A stretch of 64,000 nt of DNA from positions 1 through 64,000 of the forward strand of contig CAJJCX010000001.1 of assembly GCA_905182815.1 (NCBI GenBank), read 5' to 3'. A model generated the notes under the pieces. The model saw only the letters and a program-made list of their open reading frames with translations. It searched no databases and had not been told where the DNA came from. Of the stretch, positions 43,678 to 52,253 are shown in pieces. Origin of the DNA: an uncultured Candidatus Thioglobus sp. Lineage in GTDB: Bacteria > Pseudomonadota > Gammaproteobacteria > PS1 > Pseudothioglobaceae. The translations under genes were made by a program, and so were the position numbers. The stretch's first letter is position 1, and each line of letters begins with the position of its first letter.

Positions 43678-44520
43678 ATGAAAAAAATCATTTCGATTTT
43701 TACATGTTTTTTTCTTGTTTTAGGTTTAGCACAAACATCTTCTGCTGAATCTGATACATTAAAAAGACTTAAGAAACAAGGATATGCAACAGTTGCTGTT
43801 GCAAATGAACCACCTTACAGTGATATTAAATCTGATGGCTATGTTACTGGTGCTGCACCAGATGTTGCGCGTGCTGTTCTTGCCGTTCTAGGTGTTCCAG
43901 AGTTAAAAGCTGAGGTTATTATGTATGGCGCTATGATTCCTGCTCTACAAGCAAGAAGAGTAGATATGGCAACTTCTGGTCTTTACATTAAGCCTGGCAG
44001 ATGTGAGTCTATCATTTATTCTGAGCCTGATTTATGTGGCGCTGAAGCTTTTGCTGTTCCAGCTGGAAACCCAAACAACCTATTAACTTATGAAGACATT
44101 GCTGCTAACCCAGCTTTAAAAATGACTACATGTGCTGGTTGTGCTGAAGAAAAATATGCTTTAGAGCGCGGTGTAAGTGCTGATCAGATTGTTTATTTTG
44201 ATGCGCCTCCAAGTGGTATTAAGATGCTACAACAAGGTAGAGTTGACGTTTTTGCTCTATCAGGTTTAGGTACAGCAGATCTACTTAATAAAACTAATGA
44301 TCCAAACCTTGAGTTAATAATGCCTGTTACAGGTGTTCCAATGGGTTGTGCTGGTGCAGCATTTAACAAGGATGATTTAGAGTTCAGGTCTGAATACAAT
44401 ATGGCTTTAGCTATGTTAAAGGCTACTGGAGAGTTTGAGGCAATTATTGCGCCTTATGGTTTCTCTGCGGCTGCAACTGCTTCGAAGTCTTATTTGACTC
44501 AATGTCCTGATGGAATGTAA
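43678..44520 (+). CDS. ehuB: Ehu-type ABC transporter substrate-binding protein, Cys-rich
   Basis: A 280-residue periplasmic protein with a signal peptide (IISIFTCFFLVLGLAQTSSA). The mature part follows the ectoine/hydroxyectoine-binding EhuB pattern: LKRLKKQGYATVAVANEPPY, GAMIPALQARRVDMATSGLY, KPGRC. Six Cys lie in the mature region (109, 120, 152, 155, 224, 276), including a CAGC motif where family members commonly have a GAVE-like sequence, suggesting disulfides or a metal site. The ligand may be ectoine or another small zwitterion; the neighbouring enzymes argue for something else. A stem-loop follows, which should favour excess of this subunit. Confidence 0.8.
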   Translation: MKKIISIFTCFFLVLGLAQTSSAESDTLKRLKKQGYATVAVANEPPYSDIKSDGYVTGAAPDVARAVLAVLGVPELKAEVIMYGAMIPALQARRVDMATSGLYIKPGRCESIIYSEPDLCGAEAFAVPAGNPNNLLTYEDIAANPALKMTTCAGCAEEKYALERGVSADQIVYFDAPPSGIKMLQQGRVDVFALSGLGTADLLNKTNDPNLELIMPVTGVPMGCAGAAFNKDDLEFRSEYNMALAMLKATGEFEAIIAPYGFSAAATASKSYLTQCPDGM

Positions 44521-44597
44521 ATTTATTCTTTAACCTTATTCTGCCCTGTAAATATTAGTGGCAGTGTTTGTTTTTAGAGTTTATTTAGTAACCTAAT

Positions 44598-44631
44598 CTG
44601 CCCTGTCGTTTTTTACAGGGCAGTTTTTTTT
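44598..44631 (+). terminator. Intra-operon terminator/attenuator after ehuB
   Basis: A 9-bp perfect stem CTGCCCTGT / ACAGGGCAG with an 8-nt T-rich loop followed by eight T residues, 10 nt before the ehuC start. A partial copy of the stem (CTGCCCTGTAAATATT) lies 50 nt earlier. It should terminate most transcripts after the binding-protein gene and let a fraction read through to the permeases. Confidence 0.85.
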
Positions 44632-44641
44632 AGAGTTTTTT

Positions 44642-45310
44642 ATGAATGAAGTTTTAGAGTTTTACCCACTACTTATTAAAGGAACTATCACAACGATACA
44701 GTTGACTGTAATGGGTGCAATCTTAGCACTCATTGTTTCATTTATTGTTGGAATTGCACGAATATCTTCATTTGCCTCAGTAAGAGTTGCAGCAATTATT
44801 TATTTAGAATTTTTTCGTGGCAGTTCAGCTCTTGTTCAAATGTTTTTTATTTATTTTGTTTTGCCAATGTGGGGCATTTATTTTGATGCCATAACTGCGG
44901 GTGTTATTGCTTGTGGCCTGAATGTTGGTGCCTATGGATCAGAAGCTGTAAGAGGAGCTATACTTGCTGTTAGCAAGGAGCAACATGAGGCATCAAAAGC
45001 TTTAAACTACTCAAGTTACGAGAAATATAGATACGTTATTATTCCTCAAGCAATTCCAATTATGATTCCTACATTTGGGAATCTACTTATTGAGCTGATG
45101 AAATTAACAGCAGTATGCTCTCTTATTACTATTTCAGATCTTACTTTCATGGCCCAAATAATTAGGGTTCAGACTGCTTTAACATTAGAGCCATTCCTAT
45201 TAATTCTCATTATTTATTTTATTATTGCTACAGTCTTAGTTCAGATAGTAGACATGATTGCTAAGAAGTTTTCTAAAGGTAGAAATATTATGACTGCAGG
45301 AGACAAGTAG
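44642..45310 (+). CDS. ehuC: Ehu-type ABC transporter permease EhuC
   Basis: A 222-residue polar-amino-acid-type permease with about five helices. It starts YPLLIKGTITTIQLTVMGA and contains the EAA-type coupling motif EQHEASKALNYSSYEKYRY. The stop is 2 nt before ehuD. Confidence 0.85.
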   Translation: MNEVLEFYPLLIKGTITTIQLTVMGAILALIVSFIVGIARISSFASVRVAAIIYLEFFRGSSALVQMFFIYFVLPMWGIYFDAITAGVIACGLNVGAYGSEAVRGAILAVSKEQHEASKALNYSSYEKYRYVIIPQAIPIMIPTFGNLLIELMKLTAVCSLITISDLTFMAQIIRVQTALTLEPFLLILIIYFIIATVLVQIVDMIAKKFSKGRNIMTAGDK

Positions 45311-45312
45311 TC

Positions 45313-45978
45313 ATGGAATGGAATTGGGATCATGCATATGCAGTCTTACCTCAGCTTCTTAAAGGCTTAGTCATTACAATTGAAGCTACCATTGTTGCAT
45401 CCTTAATTGCTTATATTTTAGGATTAGCAATAGCTATTTTCAAGATGTCTAAAAGCAAGTTTGTACGCGTTTCCTTATATTGGATGACGGAGTTTGTTAG
45501 AAGAACACCAATCCTAGTGCAGTTATATGTTGTATTTTATGTCCTTCCTGATTTTGGAATTTTCCTAGAAGCCTTTACATGTGGGGTAATTGTATTAGGT
45601 ATTCACTTTAGTACATATACGTCTGAAGTTTTTAGGGCCGGCATTGATAATGTTTCTAAAGGGCAGTGGGAAGCTGCAAAGTCTCTAAACTATAATCCAT
45701 ATCAAGCTTGGAAGCATGTTATTTTGCCTCAAGCTATCCCCCCTATGATTCCGCCACTTGCAAACTATTTGATCACAATGTTTAAGGAGACGCCATTGTT
45801 GGCATTTATTACAGTAGTTGAATTATTTAGAGCAGCGGATCAATATAGTAATAGTTATTACACTTATCTTGAGCCTATGACCCTTGTTGGGGTGTTCTTT
45901 TTAATCGTATCTATTCCCTCAGCAATGCTAGCAATGAAATTAGAAAAGAAATTTAAGCCAATAAAGGTGACTCGATGA
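45313..45978 (+). CDS. ehuD: Ehu-type ABC transporter permease EhuD
   Basis: A 221-residue second permease, paralogous to the first. YAVLPQLLKGLVITIEATIV at the N-terminus and coupling motif GQWEAAKSLNYNPYQAWKHV. Its stop overlaps the start of the molybdoenzyme gene by 4 nt (ATGA), tying that enzyme tightly to transport. Confidence 0.85.
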   Translation: MEWNWDHAYAVLPQLLKGLVITIEATIVASLIAYILGLAIAIFKMSKSKFVRVSLYWMTEFVRRTPILVQLYVVFYVLPDFGIFLEAFTCGVIVLGIHFSTYTSEVFRAGIDNVSKGQWEAAKSLNYNPYQAWKHVILPQAIPPMIPPLANYLITMFKETPLLAFITVVELFRAADQYSNSYYTYLEPMTLVGVFFLIVSIPSAMLAMKLEKKFKPIKVTR

Positions 45979-48257
45979 ATTTCGTAAGTTCGCACTGGGG
46001 AACTTATAATTTTTCAGTAGATAAGAATAAAAAAATACAATTAGATAATTGGGGGTTAGATTCTTCTCCAACAGAATTTGGTTTAGGTCTGGCTGATGCT
46101 GCTATCGATAATTTAAGAATCACTCAGCCTCATGTAAGAAAAGGATGGCTAGATAATATAGGTAAAAGTGATGGCAAAAGAGGCCAAGATGAGTTTATAC
46201 CTGTCAGCTGGGATGAGGCATTTGAGCTTGCATCTAAAGAGCTATTAAAAACTAAAAATGTCTATGGTAATTCAGCAATTTATGCCGGGTCGTATGGATG
46301 GGCAAGTGCTGGAAGATTTCACCATGCTAAAAGCCAAGTTAATCGTTTCTTTAATTTATTTGGAGGCTTTAGCTCATCATTTCAAAGTTACTCATACGCC
46401 GCAGCGCAAACCCTCCTTCCTCACATAATTGGTTTAGACTTATATACAACACTAGAGGAGCATACGACCTGGAATGCTCTATCTGAGGAGTGTGAGTTAA
46501 TATTAATGTTTGGCGGAATGCCATTAAAAAACTCTAAAGTTTCAGCTGGAGGCGTAGGAAAGCACGTTACCAAGTTAGGCATAAAAAAGTGCTTTGATAA
46601 AGGGGTCGAATTTATTAACATTAGCCCTCTTATAGATGACGCGCCTAAATTTTTAAAAGCACAGCAAGTTCCTATTCGGCCAAATACTGATACTGCTTTA
46701 ATGTTGGCTCTAGCTCATATTTTGATTAAAAATCAATCTTATGATAAGGGTTTCATAGAGAAATATACTGTGGGATTCGATAGTTTTTCTGACTACGTAC
46801 AAGGCAAAAAAAATAATCAAGAATGCAGCCCTGAATGGGCATCAAAAATTACAAATATTCCTGTCAAAACAATCTACGAGCTAGCAAATAAAATAATAAC
46901 AAAAAAAACCATGATTTCTTTATCTTGGAGCCTACAAAGAGCATCGAGAGGGGAGCAGCCTTTGTGGATGGGAATTACTCTTGCGGCAATGCTAGGGCAA
47001 ATCGGAACTGCCAGTGGTGGCTTTGGATTTGGATACTCTAGTGTAAATAGTACAGGTGATTCATTTGATAAAATTCCTTGGCAAAGCCTACCTCAAGGTA
47101 AAAATAAGATTAAAGATTTTATTCCAGTTGCAAGAGTAACCGATATGCTGGAAAACCCAGGAGGGGAGTTTGATTATGATGGAAAGAAATTAACATACCC
47201 AGATATAAAATTAATTTATTGGGCGGGAGGAAATCCCTTTCATCATCATCAAGACTTAAATCGACTGACTAAAGCTTGGCAAAAACCCAATACAATTATT
47301 GTTAATGAAATTTGGTGGAATTCTCAGGCTCGTCACGCTGACATTATTTTTCCAGCTAACACCGCTTTAGAGAGAAATGATTTAATGCTGAATCCAAGAG
47401 ATCCAACAGTTGTAGCGAATAAAAAAGCTATGAAAAGCTATAAAAATTCAAAAACTGATTTTGAAATATTTTCAGGGTTATCAAAAAAACTGGGCTTTCT
47501 AGAATCATTTACTGAAGATAAGAGTGAATTGGATTGGATAAAATTTATATGGAATAACAGCTCAAAAGCACATCAAAAAAATATAAGTTTTCCAAGTTTT
47601 GAAGAATTCTGGGAAAAAGGGTATTTTGAACTTCCAGCCCCAAAGATTGAAAAAATTATGTTTAATGATTTTAGAAAAGATCCAATTAATTTTCCTTTAA
47701 ATACCCCTTCAGGAAAAATAGAAATATCTTCTGAAACTATATCTAACTTTCAATTAAGTGATTGCTTCTCCCACCCTTACTGGTTTGAGCCATATGAGTG
47801 GTTAGGAAACATAGATGAATATCCATTGCATTTAATTTCAAATCAGCCAACGCATAGACTCCACAGTCAGCTTGATAACGCTGCCAATAGTCAGAACAGT
47901 AAAATAAAAGGCAAGGAGCCAGTGATGATTAATCCATCAGACGCTCTAGAAAGAGATATTCAGGATGGTGATATTGTGATGTTATTTAATAAAAGAGGAA
48001 GGGTATTGGCTGGCGCAAATATTTCTGATAGTGTTATGCCTGGAGTTGTTGTACTGTCAACTGGCGCCTGGTTTGATCCAGACTATGCTTTAAATTTAGA
48101 GAGACATGGCAACCCTAATGTTCTCACAAAAGATGTTGGAACTTCGTCTTTAAGTCAAGGACCAACTTGCCATACAACTTTAGTACAAGTGAAAAAAGCA
48201 AAGAGAGAGGAAATTGTGGATGTGAATATTTTTAAAACTCCAGAAACCCTTAATTGA
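45975..48257 (+). CDS. BisC/DMSO-reductase-family molybdopterin oxidoreductase, cytoplasmic
   Basis: An intact 760-residue bis-MGD enzyme without N-terminal Fe-S motif or Tat signal, as in BisC (biotin/methionine sulfoxide reductase). The probable Mo ligand is Ser140 in QSYSYAAAQTLLPH. Tyr107 in GSYGW matches the Tyr found in DMSO and biotin-sulfoxide reductases and missing from TMAO reductases, suggesting an S-oxide substrate. Other landmarks are WAGGNPFHHHQDLNRL, NEIWWNSQARHADIIFPA and SNQPTHRLHSQLDN. It sits between the permease and ATPase genes of the transporter, so its substrate is probably the imported compound or a derivative. Electron donor unknown. Confidence 0.85.
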   Translation: MNFVSSHWGTYNFSVDKNKKIQLDNWGLDSSPTEFGLGLADAAIDNLRITQPHVRKGWLDNIGKSDGKRGQDEFIPVSWDEAFELASKELLKTKNVYGNSAIYAGSYGWASAGRFHHAKSQVNRFFNLFGGFSSSFQSYSYAAAQTLLPHIIGLDLYTTLEEHTTWNALSEECELILMFGGMPLKNSKVSAGGVGKHVTKLGIKKCFDKGVEFINISPLIDDAPKFLKAQQVPIRPNTDTALMLALAHILIKNQSYDKGFIEKYTVGFDSFSDYVQGKKNNQECSPEWASKITNIPVKTIYELANKIITKKTMISLSWSLQRASRGEQPLWMGITLAAMLGQIGTASGGFGFGYSSVNSTGDSFDKIPWQSLPQGKNKIKDFIPVARVTDMLENPGGEFDYDGKKLTYPDIKLIYWAGGNPFHHHQDLNRLTKAWQKPNTIIVNEIWWNSQARHADIIFPANTALERNDLMLNPRDPTVVANKKAMKSYKNSKTDFEIFSGLSKKLGFLESFTEDKSELDWIKFIWNNSSKAHQKNISFPSFEEFWEKGYFELPAPKIEKIMFNDFRKDPINFPLNTPSGKIEISSETISNFQLSDCFSHPYWFEPYEWLGNIDEYPLHLISNQPTHRLHSQLDNAANSQNSKIKGKEPVMINPSDALERDIQDGDIVMLFNKRGRVLAGANISDSVMPGVVVLSTGAWFDPDYALNLERHGNPNVLTKDVGTSSLSQGPTCHTTLVQVKKAKREEIVDVNIFKTPETLN

Positions 48258-48303
48258 TAAAAATACTTAAACAAAATTAATAACTAACTAAAAATTTAAT
48301 ACT

Positions 48304-49080
48304 ATGAATAATATTATACAGTTTGAAAATGTTTCAAAATCTTTCGGAGATTTAAAGGTTTTAGATAAGTTAAATTTGGAAGTGAAAGATGGTGAAAAAT
48401 TAGCTTTGATAGGGCCAAGTGGTTCTGGAAAGACAACAATCTTACGAATTTTGATGACACTAGAAACTATTGATGATGGCTTTGTTTCAGTTAATGGTGA
48501 ATATTTATGGCATGAAAAAAATAATGGAAAAATTATCCCAGCCTCTGAAAATCATCTTCACAAAATGCGTGATCATATTGGGATGGTCTTTCAGCAATTC
48601 AATTTATTTCCTCATCTAACTGCTATTGAAAATGTTGAACAGCCCCAGATCTTAATAAAGAAAAGATCAAAGCCTGAGGCGAAAGATAAGGCTGAAGAAT
48701 TATTTAATTTAATTGGGCTAAACGATAAAAAAGATCATTATCCTCATGAATTATCAGGTGGCCAGCAGCAACGCGTAGCAATAGCTAGAGCTTTAGCTAT
48801 GGAGCCAAAAATTATGTTGTTCGATGAAGTTACCTCAGCTCTAGATCCAGAGCTTGTTGATGAGGTATTAACTGTTCTTCGTAAGTTAGCATCTGATACG
48901 GATACTACGATGTTAACGGTTACTCATGAAATGAACTTTGCACGAGAATTTGCAGATAGAGTTTTATTTTTTGATGCGGGTCAAATAGTGGAGTCTGGAA
49001 AGCCTGAGAATATTTTTGCAAATCCAGAAAAGAGACGAACTAAAGAATTTCTTAAAAAATTTATTAACAACGTCAATTAA
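48304..49080 (+). CDS. ehuA: Ehu-type ABC transporter ATPase EhuA
   Basis: A 258-residue polar-amino-acid-type ATPase. Walker A GPSGSGKTT, Q-loop FQQFNLFPHLTAIENV, signature LSGGQQQRVAIARAL, Walker B IMLFDEVTSALDPELV and switch His in TVTHEMNFAREFA. It completes the four-gene transporter started at ehuB, separated from the permeases by the molybdoenzyme gene. Confidence 0.9.
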   Translation: MNNIIQFENVSKSFGDLKVLDKLNLEVKDGEKLALIGPSGSGKTTILRILMTLETIDDGFVSVNGEYLWHEKNNGKIIPASENHLHKMRDHIGMVFQQFNLFPHLTAIENVEQPQILIKKRSKPEAKDKAEELFNLIGLNDKKDHYPHELSGGQQQRVAIARALAMEPKIMLFDEVTSALDPELVDEVLTVLRKLASDTDTTMLTVTHEMNFAREFADRVLFFDAGQIVESGKPENIFANPEKRRTKEFLKKFINNVN

Positions 49081-49109
49081 TACTAAACCTACCAAATATT
49101 TTTACGATT

Positions 49110-50318
49110 ATGATTAAACAATACAAACACTTAGTTCATTCAACAAAACATTTTGAGAATTTAAACATTCAAGCTGACTTTGAATACAAGCATCAGCATA
49201 TATTGAGTTTAGAGGCATTTGAACGAGCAAATAAAGAAATCACCACGTGGGATAATTATGAGCCAACACCGCTCCATTTTTTCCCTGATATGGCCAAAGA
49301 TGCCGGCGTTTCATCAATTGCATACAAGGATGAAAACTTTCGTTTCTCTCTCAAAAGCTTTAAAGCCCTTGGAGGTGCGTATGCAGTAGCCAATCTTTTA
49401 ATTAAGAAACTAAAGGACATTGGAATTACAGCTAGCTCAAAGGATCTTATTGCTGGTACATATAAACATGAAACTTCTAAAATTACTGTCTGCTGCGCAA
49501 CTGATGGAAATCACGGCAGGTCAGTTGCTTGGGGATCTCTTCATTTTGGGTGTAACTGTGAAATTTATATTCATCGAAATGTCAGTGTTGGGCGAGAAGA
49601 GGCAATTGCTAAATATGGAGCACAAGTTAATAGAATTAAAGGGAACTATGATGATTCAGTTCGTTTAGCTGCTGAAGTAGCCGATAAAAATGATTATACG
49701 GTTGTATCTGACACCTCCTATGAAGGTTATACGGATATTCCAAAAGATGTAATGCAGGGATACACTGTAATGGTGGATGAGTCTCTCAAGCAGTTGGATG
49801 AAATGCCAACACATGTTTTTTTACAAGGAGGCGTTGGAGGATTCCCAGCAGCTGTTGTTTCCTTCATAGTTGAGAGCCTCGAGTTTCCTCCTATTTTCGT
49901 GATGGTAGAGCCGACAAATGCTGATTGCTTATTTCAGAGTGCGGTTAATGAAAAGCCAACTGTTATCCACGGTGATCTAGATACCATAATGGCCGGTCTT
50001 GCTTGTGGAGAAGTATCTTTATTAGCATGGTCTATACTTGAGAGTTATGTGCCCCACTTTATGTCAATAACTGATGAATCAATCCCTAAAGTGATGCAAC
50101 TTCTTGCCAATCGAGACAAACCTATTGTTGCTGGAGAGTCTGCTGTTACTGGACTGGCAGGATTCCTCATAGCATGCAATGATAGTGACCTTAAAGAAAA
50201 ACTGTCAATTAATGAGAGTTCAAAGATTTTATTTTTTGGGACAGAGGGTGACACCGATGAAACGATGTACGAAGAATTAGTGGGCAGGTCTTCATCCGAA
50301 GTTTTAAGCGGCCTTTAA
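49110..50318 (+). CDS. dpaL: Diaminopropionate ammonia-lyase-like PLP enzyme
   Basis: A 402-residue fold-type II PLP enzyme close to YgeX/DpaL, which converts 2,3-diaminopropionate to pyruvate and two ammonia. The PLP Lys is Lys85 in SLKSFKALGGAYA. Asp132 in CATDGNHGRSVAWGS matches the second catalytic residue described for E. coli DpaL (Asp120). The phosphate/Gly loop is FLQGGVGGFPAAV and the C-terminal FFGTEGDTDETMYEELVG is family-typical. It follows ehuA by 29 nt. Related eliminases act on other beta-substituted alanines, so the true substrate may differ. Confidence 0.85.
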   Translation: MIKQYKHLVHSTKHFENLNIQADFEYKHQHILSLEAFERANKEITTWDNYEPTPLHFFPDMAKDAGVSSIAYKDENFRFSLKSFKALGGAYAVANLLIKKLKDIGITASSKDLIAGTYKHETSKITVCCATDGNHGRSVAWGSLHFGCNCEIYIHRNVSVGREEAIAKYGAQVNRIKGNYDDSVRLAAEVADKNDYTVVSDTSYEGYTDIPKDVMQGYTVMVDESLKQLDEMPTHVFLQGGVGGFPAAVVSFIVESLEFPPIFVMVEPTNADCLFQSAVNEKPTVIHGDLDTIMAGLACGEVSLLAWSILESYVPHFMSITDESIPKVMQLLANRDKPIVAGESAVTGLAGFLIACNDSDLKEKLSINESSKILFFGTEGDTDETMYEELVGRSSSEVLSGL

Positions 50319-50337
50319 TTTGACAGGAGATAAAGAA

Positions 50338-51504
50338 ATGATTATTCCAACTAGAGGCTTTGAAGTTTCTGAATATGAAAATAGGCTTAATAAAATTCAA
50401 AAACTTATGTTTGAGTCTAAGATGGATGTTATCTTATTGACTACTCAGGTTGATATTGAGTATTACACAGGTTTTAAAACTCAATTCTTTCAAAGTCCAA
50501 CAAGGCCTTGGTATGTTCTGATTCCAGCCAGTGGCAAACCTCAAGCAATTATTCCTACGATCGGTGAGTCTGGAATGAGAGAAACATGGGTTGATGATAT
50601 AAAGACGTGGACTTCTCCCAACCCAAAAGACGATGGAATTAGTATTCTCTTGTCTTCAATAAACTCCTTAACGAAGACTCATAAATGTCTTGGTGTTCCT
50701 AAAACCCTCGAAAGCACTCTAAGGATGCCACTGGGTGATTACGAATATTTAATAAACGCTTTAAATGGTATTGAGATTAAAGATGCAAACAAAATTCTCA
50801 GAAAAGTAAGGTTTGTAAAATCAGCAGCAGAAATTGCAAAGATTAAACATATCTGTCAGTTAACTTCACAAGGCTTTATAGATTTAGAAGGTTTTCTTAA
50901 GGCTGGTGAAAGCGAGCGTGAAAATTGCAAGAGATTCAAGCAGCACCTTCTATCTTTGGGGGCAGATGACACTCCTTATATTGTTTCAGGTTCTGGACAA
51001 GAAGGATATGGCTCAATTATTATGGGGCCAACAGAGAAAATCATTGAAGAGGGTGATCTTTTTATAATAGATACTGGCTCAGTTTTTGACAGTTATTTCT
51101 GTGACTTTGATAGAAATTATGCATTTGGACACATAGGAGATGAAGCTAAAAAAGCTTATAGAGTTGCCTATGATGCTACTGAGGCAGGATTTAATGCTGC
51201 TCAAGTCGGAAACACAACCTCAGATATTTTTAATGCAATGAATGATATCCTCCAAAAAGGTGGAGCTTTAGGCAACACAGTTGGCAGGCTTGGGCATGGG
51301 CTCGGAATGCAGTTAACTGAGTGGCCATCAAATACTTCAACTGACAATACTGTTCTTGAGCCGGGTGTTGTTTTGACTTTAGAGCCAGGAATGGCGTTTC
51401 TTCCAGGTAAAGAAATGGTTCACGAAGAAAATATTGTCATTACTGAAAACGGACCTGAGTGGCTCAGTATAAGAGCTGCGGATGAATTACCAATAATTCA
51501 GTAG
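50338..51504 (+). CDS. M24-family metallohydrolase (Xaa-Pro-peptidase/ectoine-hydrolase-like)
   Basis: A 388-residue protein with a creatinase-type N-terminal domain (VDIEYYTGFKTQF) and a pita-bread C-terminal domain. The five metal ligands are present: Asp245 and Asp256 (IIDTGSVFDSYFCDFD), His320 (RLGHGLGMQ), Glu349 (LTLEPGMAF) and Glu364 (VHEENIVIT). Start chosen at ATG 50338, preceded by AGGAG at about 50325. M24 proteins of ectoine clusters (DoeA/EutD) hydrolyse the ectoine ring, but others are peptidases or act on different C-N bonds. Last gene of the cluster, 19 nt after dpaL. Confidence 0.85.
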   Translation: MIIPTRGFEVSEYENRLNKIQKLMFESKMDVILLTTQVDIEYYTGFKTQFFQSPTRPWYVLIPASGKPQAIIPTIGESGMRETWVDDIKTWTSPNPKDDGISILLSSINSLTKTHKCLGVPKTLESTLRMPLGDYEYLINALNGIEIKDANKILRKVRFVKSAAEIAKIKHICQLTSQGFIDLEGFLKAGESERENCKRFKQHLLSLGADDTPYIVSGSGQEGYGSIIMGPTEKIIEEGDLFIIDTGSVFDSYFCDFDRNYAFGHIGDEAKKAYRVAYDATEAGFNAAQVGNTTSDIFNAMNDILQKGGALGNTVGRLGHGLGMQLTEWPSNTSTDNTVLEPGVVLTLEPGMAFLPGKEMVHEENIVITENGPEWLSIRAADELPIIQ

Positions 51505-51553
51505 ATTTAAATTTTTGCTTCATAAGCTTACATAAAGAGAATTACTCTTATAT

Positions 51554-51572
51554 AATAATGAGAATCATTACT
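51554..51572 (+). promoter_or_regulatory. Fur box upstream of the iron ABC ATPase gene
   Basis: AATAATGAGAATCATTACT matches 15 of 19 positions of the Fur consensus GATAATGATAATCATTATC. It lies 16 nt before the GTG start at 51588, so Fe-Fur should block transcription of the ATPase gene. Confidence 0.75.
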
Positions 51573-51587
51573 ATTTGTATTTAAACA

Positions 51588-52238
51588 GTGCTTAGTGTAA
51601 GTAATTTATCAATTTCGTTTGACGAGAGTCAAGTTTTGGAAGAGTTTAATCTAAACGTTGAAAGTGGTGATATTTTTGCCCTATTAGGCGATAGTGGAAG
51701 CGGAAAAAGTTCAGCTCTTCGGTTTATTGCTGGCCTTGAAAATGCAAAGAATGGATCAGTGGTGCTTGATGGAGCTAACTTAAGCCTTAATGGGGCTCAT
51801 TCAGTAAAGCCAGAGCTAAGAGAAATTGGTATGGTCTTCCAGGATTACGCTCTTTTCCCTCACATGACAGTGTTTCAAAATATTAGTTTTAGTATAGATC
51901 ATCTATCTAAAAAATCTAAAACTGAGAAAGTTACCTCGCTCCTTGAATTAATAAATCTTAATGGAATTGAAAAAAAATATCCTCACCAGTTATCTGGTGG
52001 AGAACAACAGCGCGTTTCATTAGCTAGAGCTTTAGCGAACTCTCCTAAGCTTTTATTACTAGATGAGCCCTTCTCTAGTTTAGATAAGTCCCACCGTGAC
52101 GAACTGGTTAAAGATGTTCGCTCGATATTAAAGAATCAGTTAGTTACCTCAATCCTTGTAACTCATGATGAAGCCGAAGCTATGGCCTTTGCAGATAAAA
52201 TTGGAAAAATTGAAAAAAAACAGTTGCTTCTTAATTGA
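51588..52238 (+). CDS. fbpC: Ferric-iron ABC transporter ATPase (short FbpC type)
   Basis: A 216-residue ATPase with Walker A GDSGSGKSS, Q-loop FQDYALFPHMTVFQNI, signature LSGGEQQRVSLARAL, Walker B LLLLDEPFSSLDKSH and switch His TSILVTHDEAEAMAFAD. It resembles FbpC but ends right after the ATPase core, missing the C-terminal regulatory extension of about 130 residues seen in full FbpC. Start GTG (51588-51590) beside the Fur box. The partner genes fbpA and fbpB lie further downstream after a second Fur box. Confidence 0.85.
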   Translation: MLSVSNLSISFDESQVLEEFNLNVESGDIFALLGDSGSGKSSALRFIAGLENAKNGSVVLDGANLSLNGAHSVKPELREIGMVFQDYALFPHMTVFQNISFSIDHLSKKSKTEKVTSLLELINLNGIEKKYPHQLSGGEQQRVSLARALANSPKLLLLDEPFSSLDKSHRDELVKDVRSILKNQLVTSILVTHDEAEAMAFADKIGKIEKKQLLLN

Positions 52239-52253
52239 TATTGTGTATCATTC

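Noticed and set aside
43678-51504. Calling the cluster a plain ectoine/hydroxyectoine utilisation operon.
   Set aside because: Transporter, AsnC regulator and M24 enzyme fit, but no DoeB, EutB/EutC, DoeC or DoeD is present and two unrelated enzymes are. Substrate left open.
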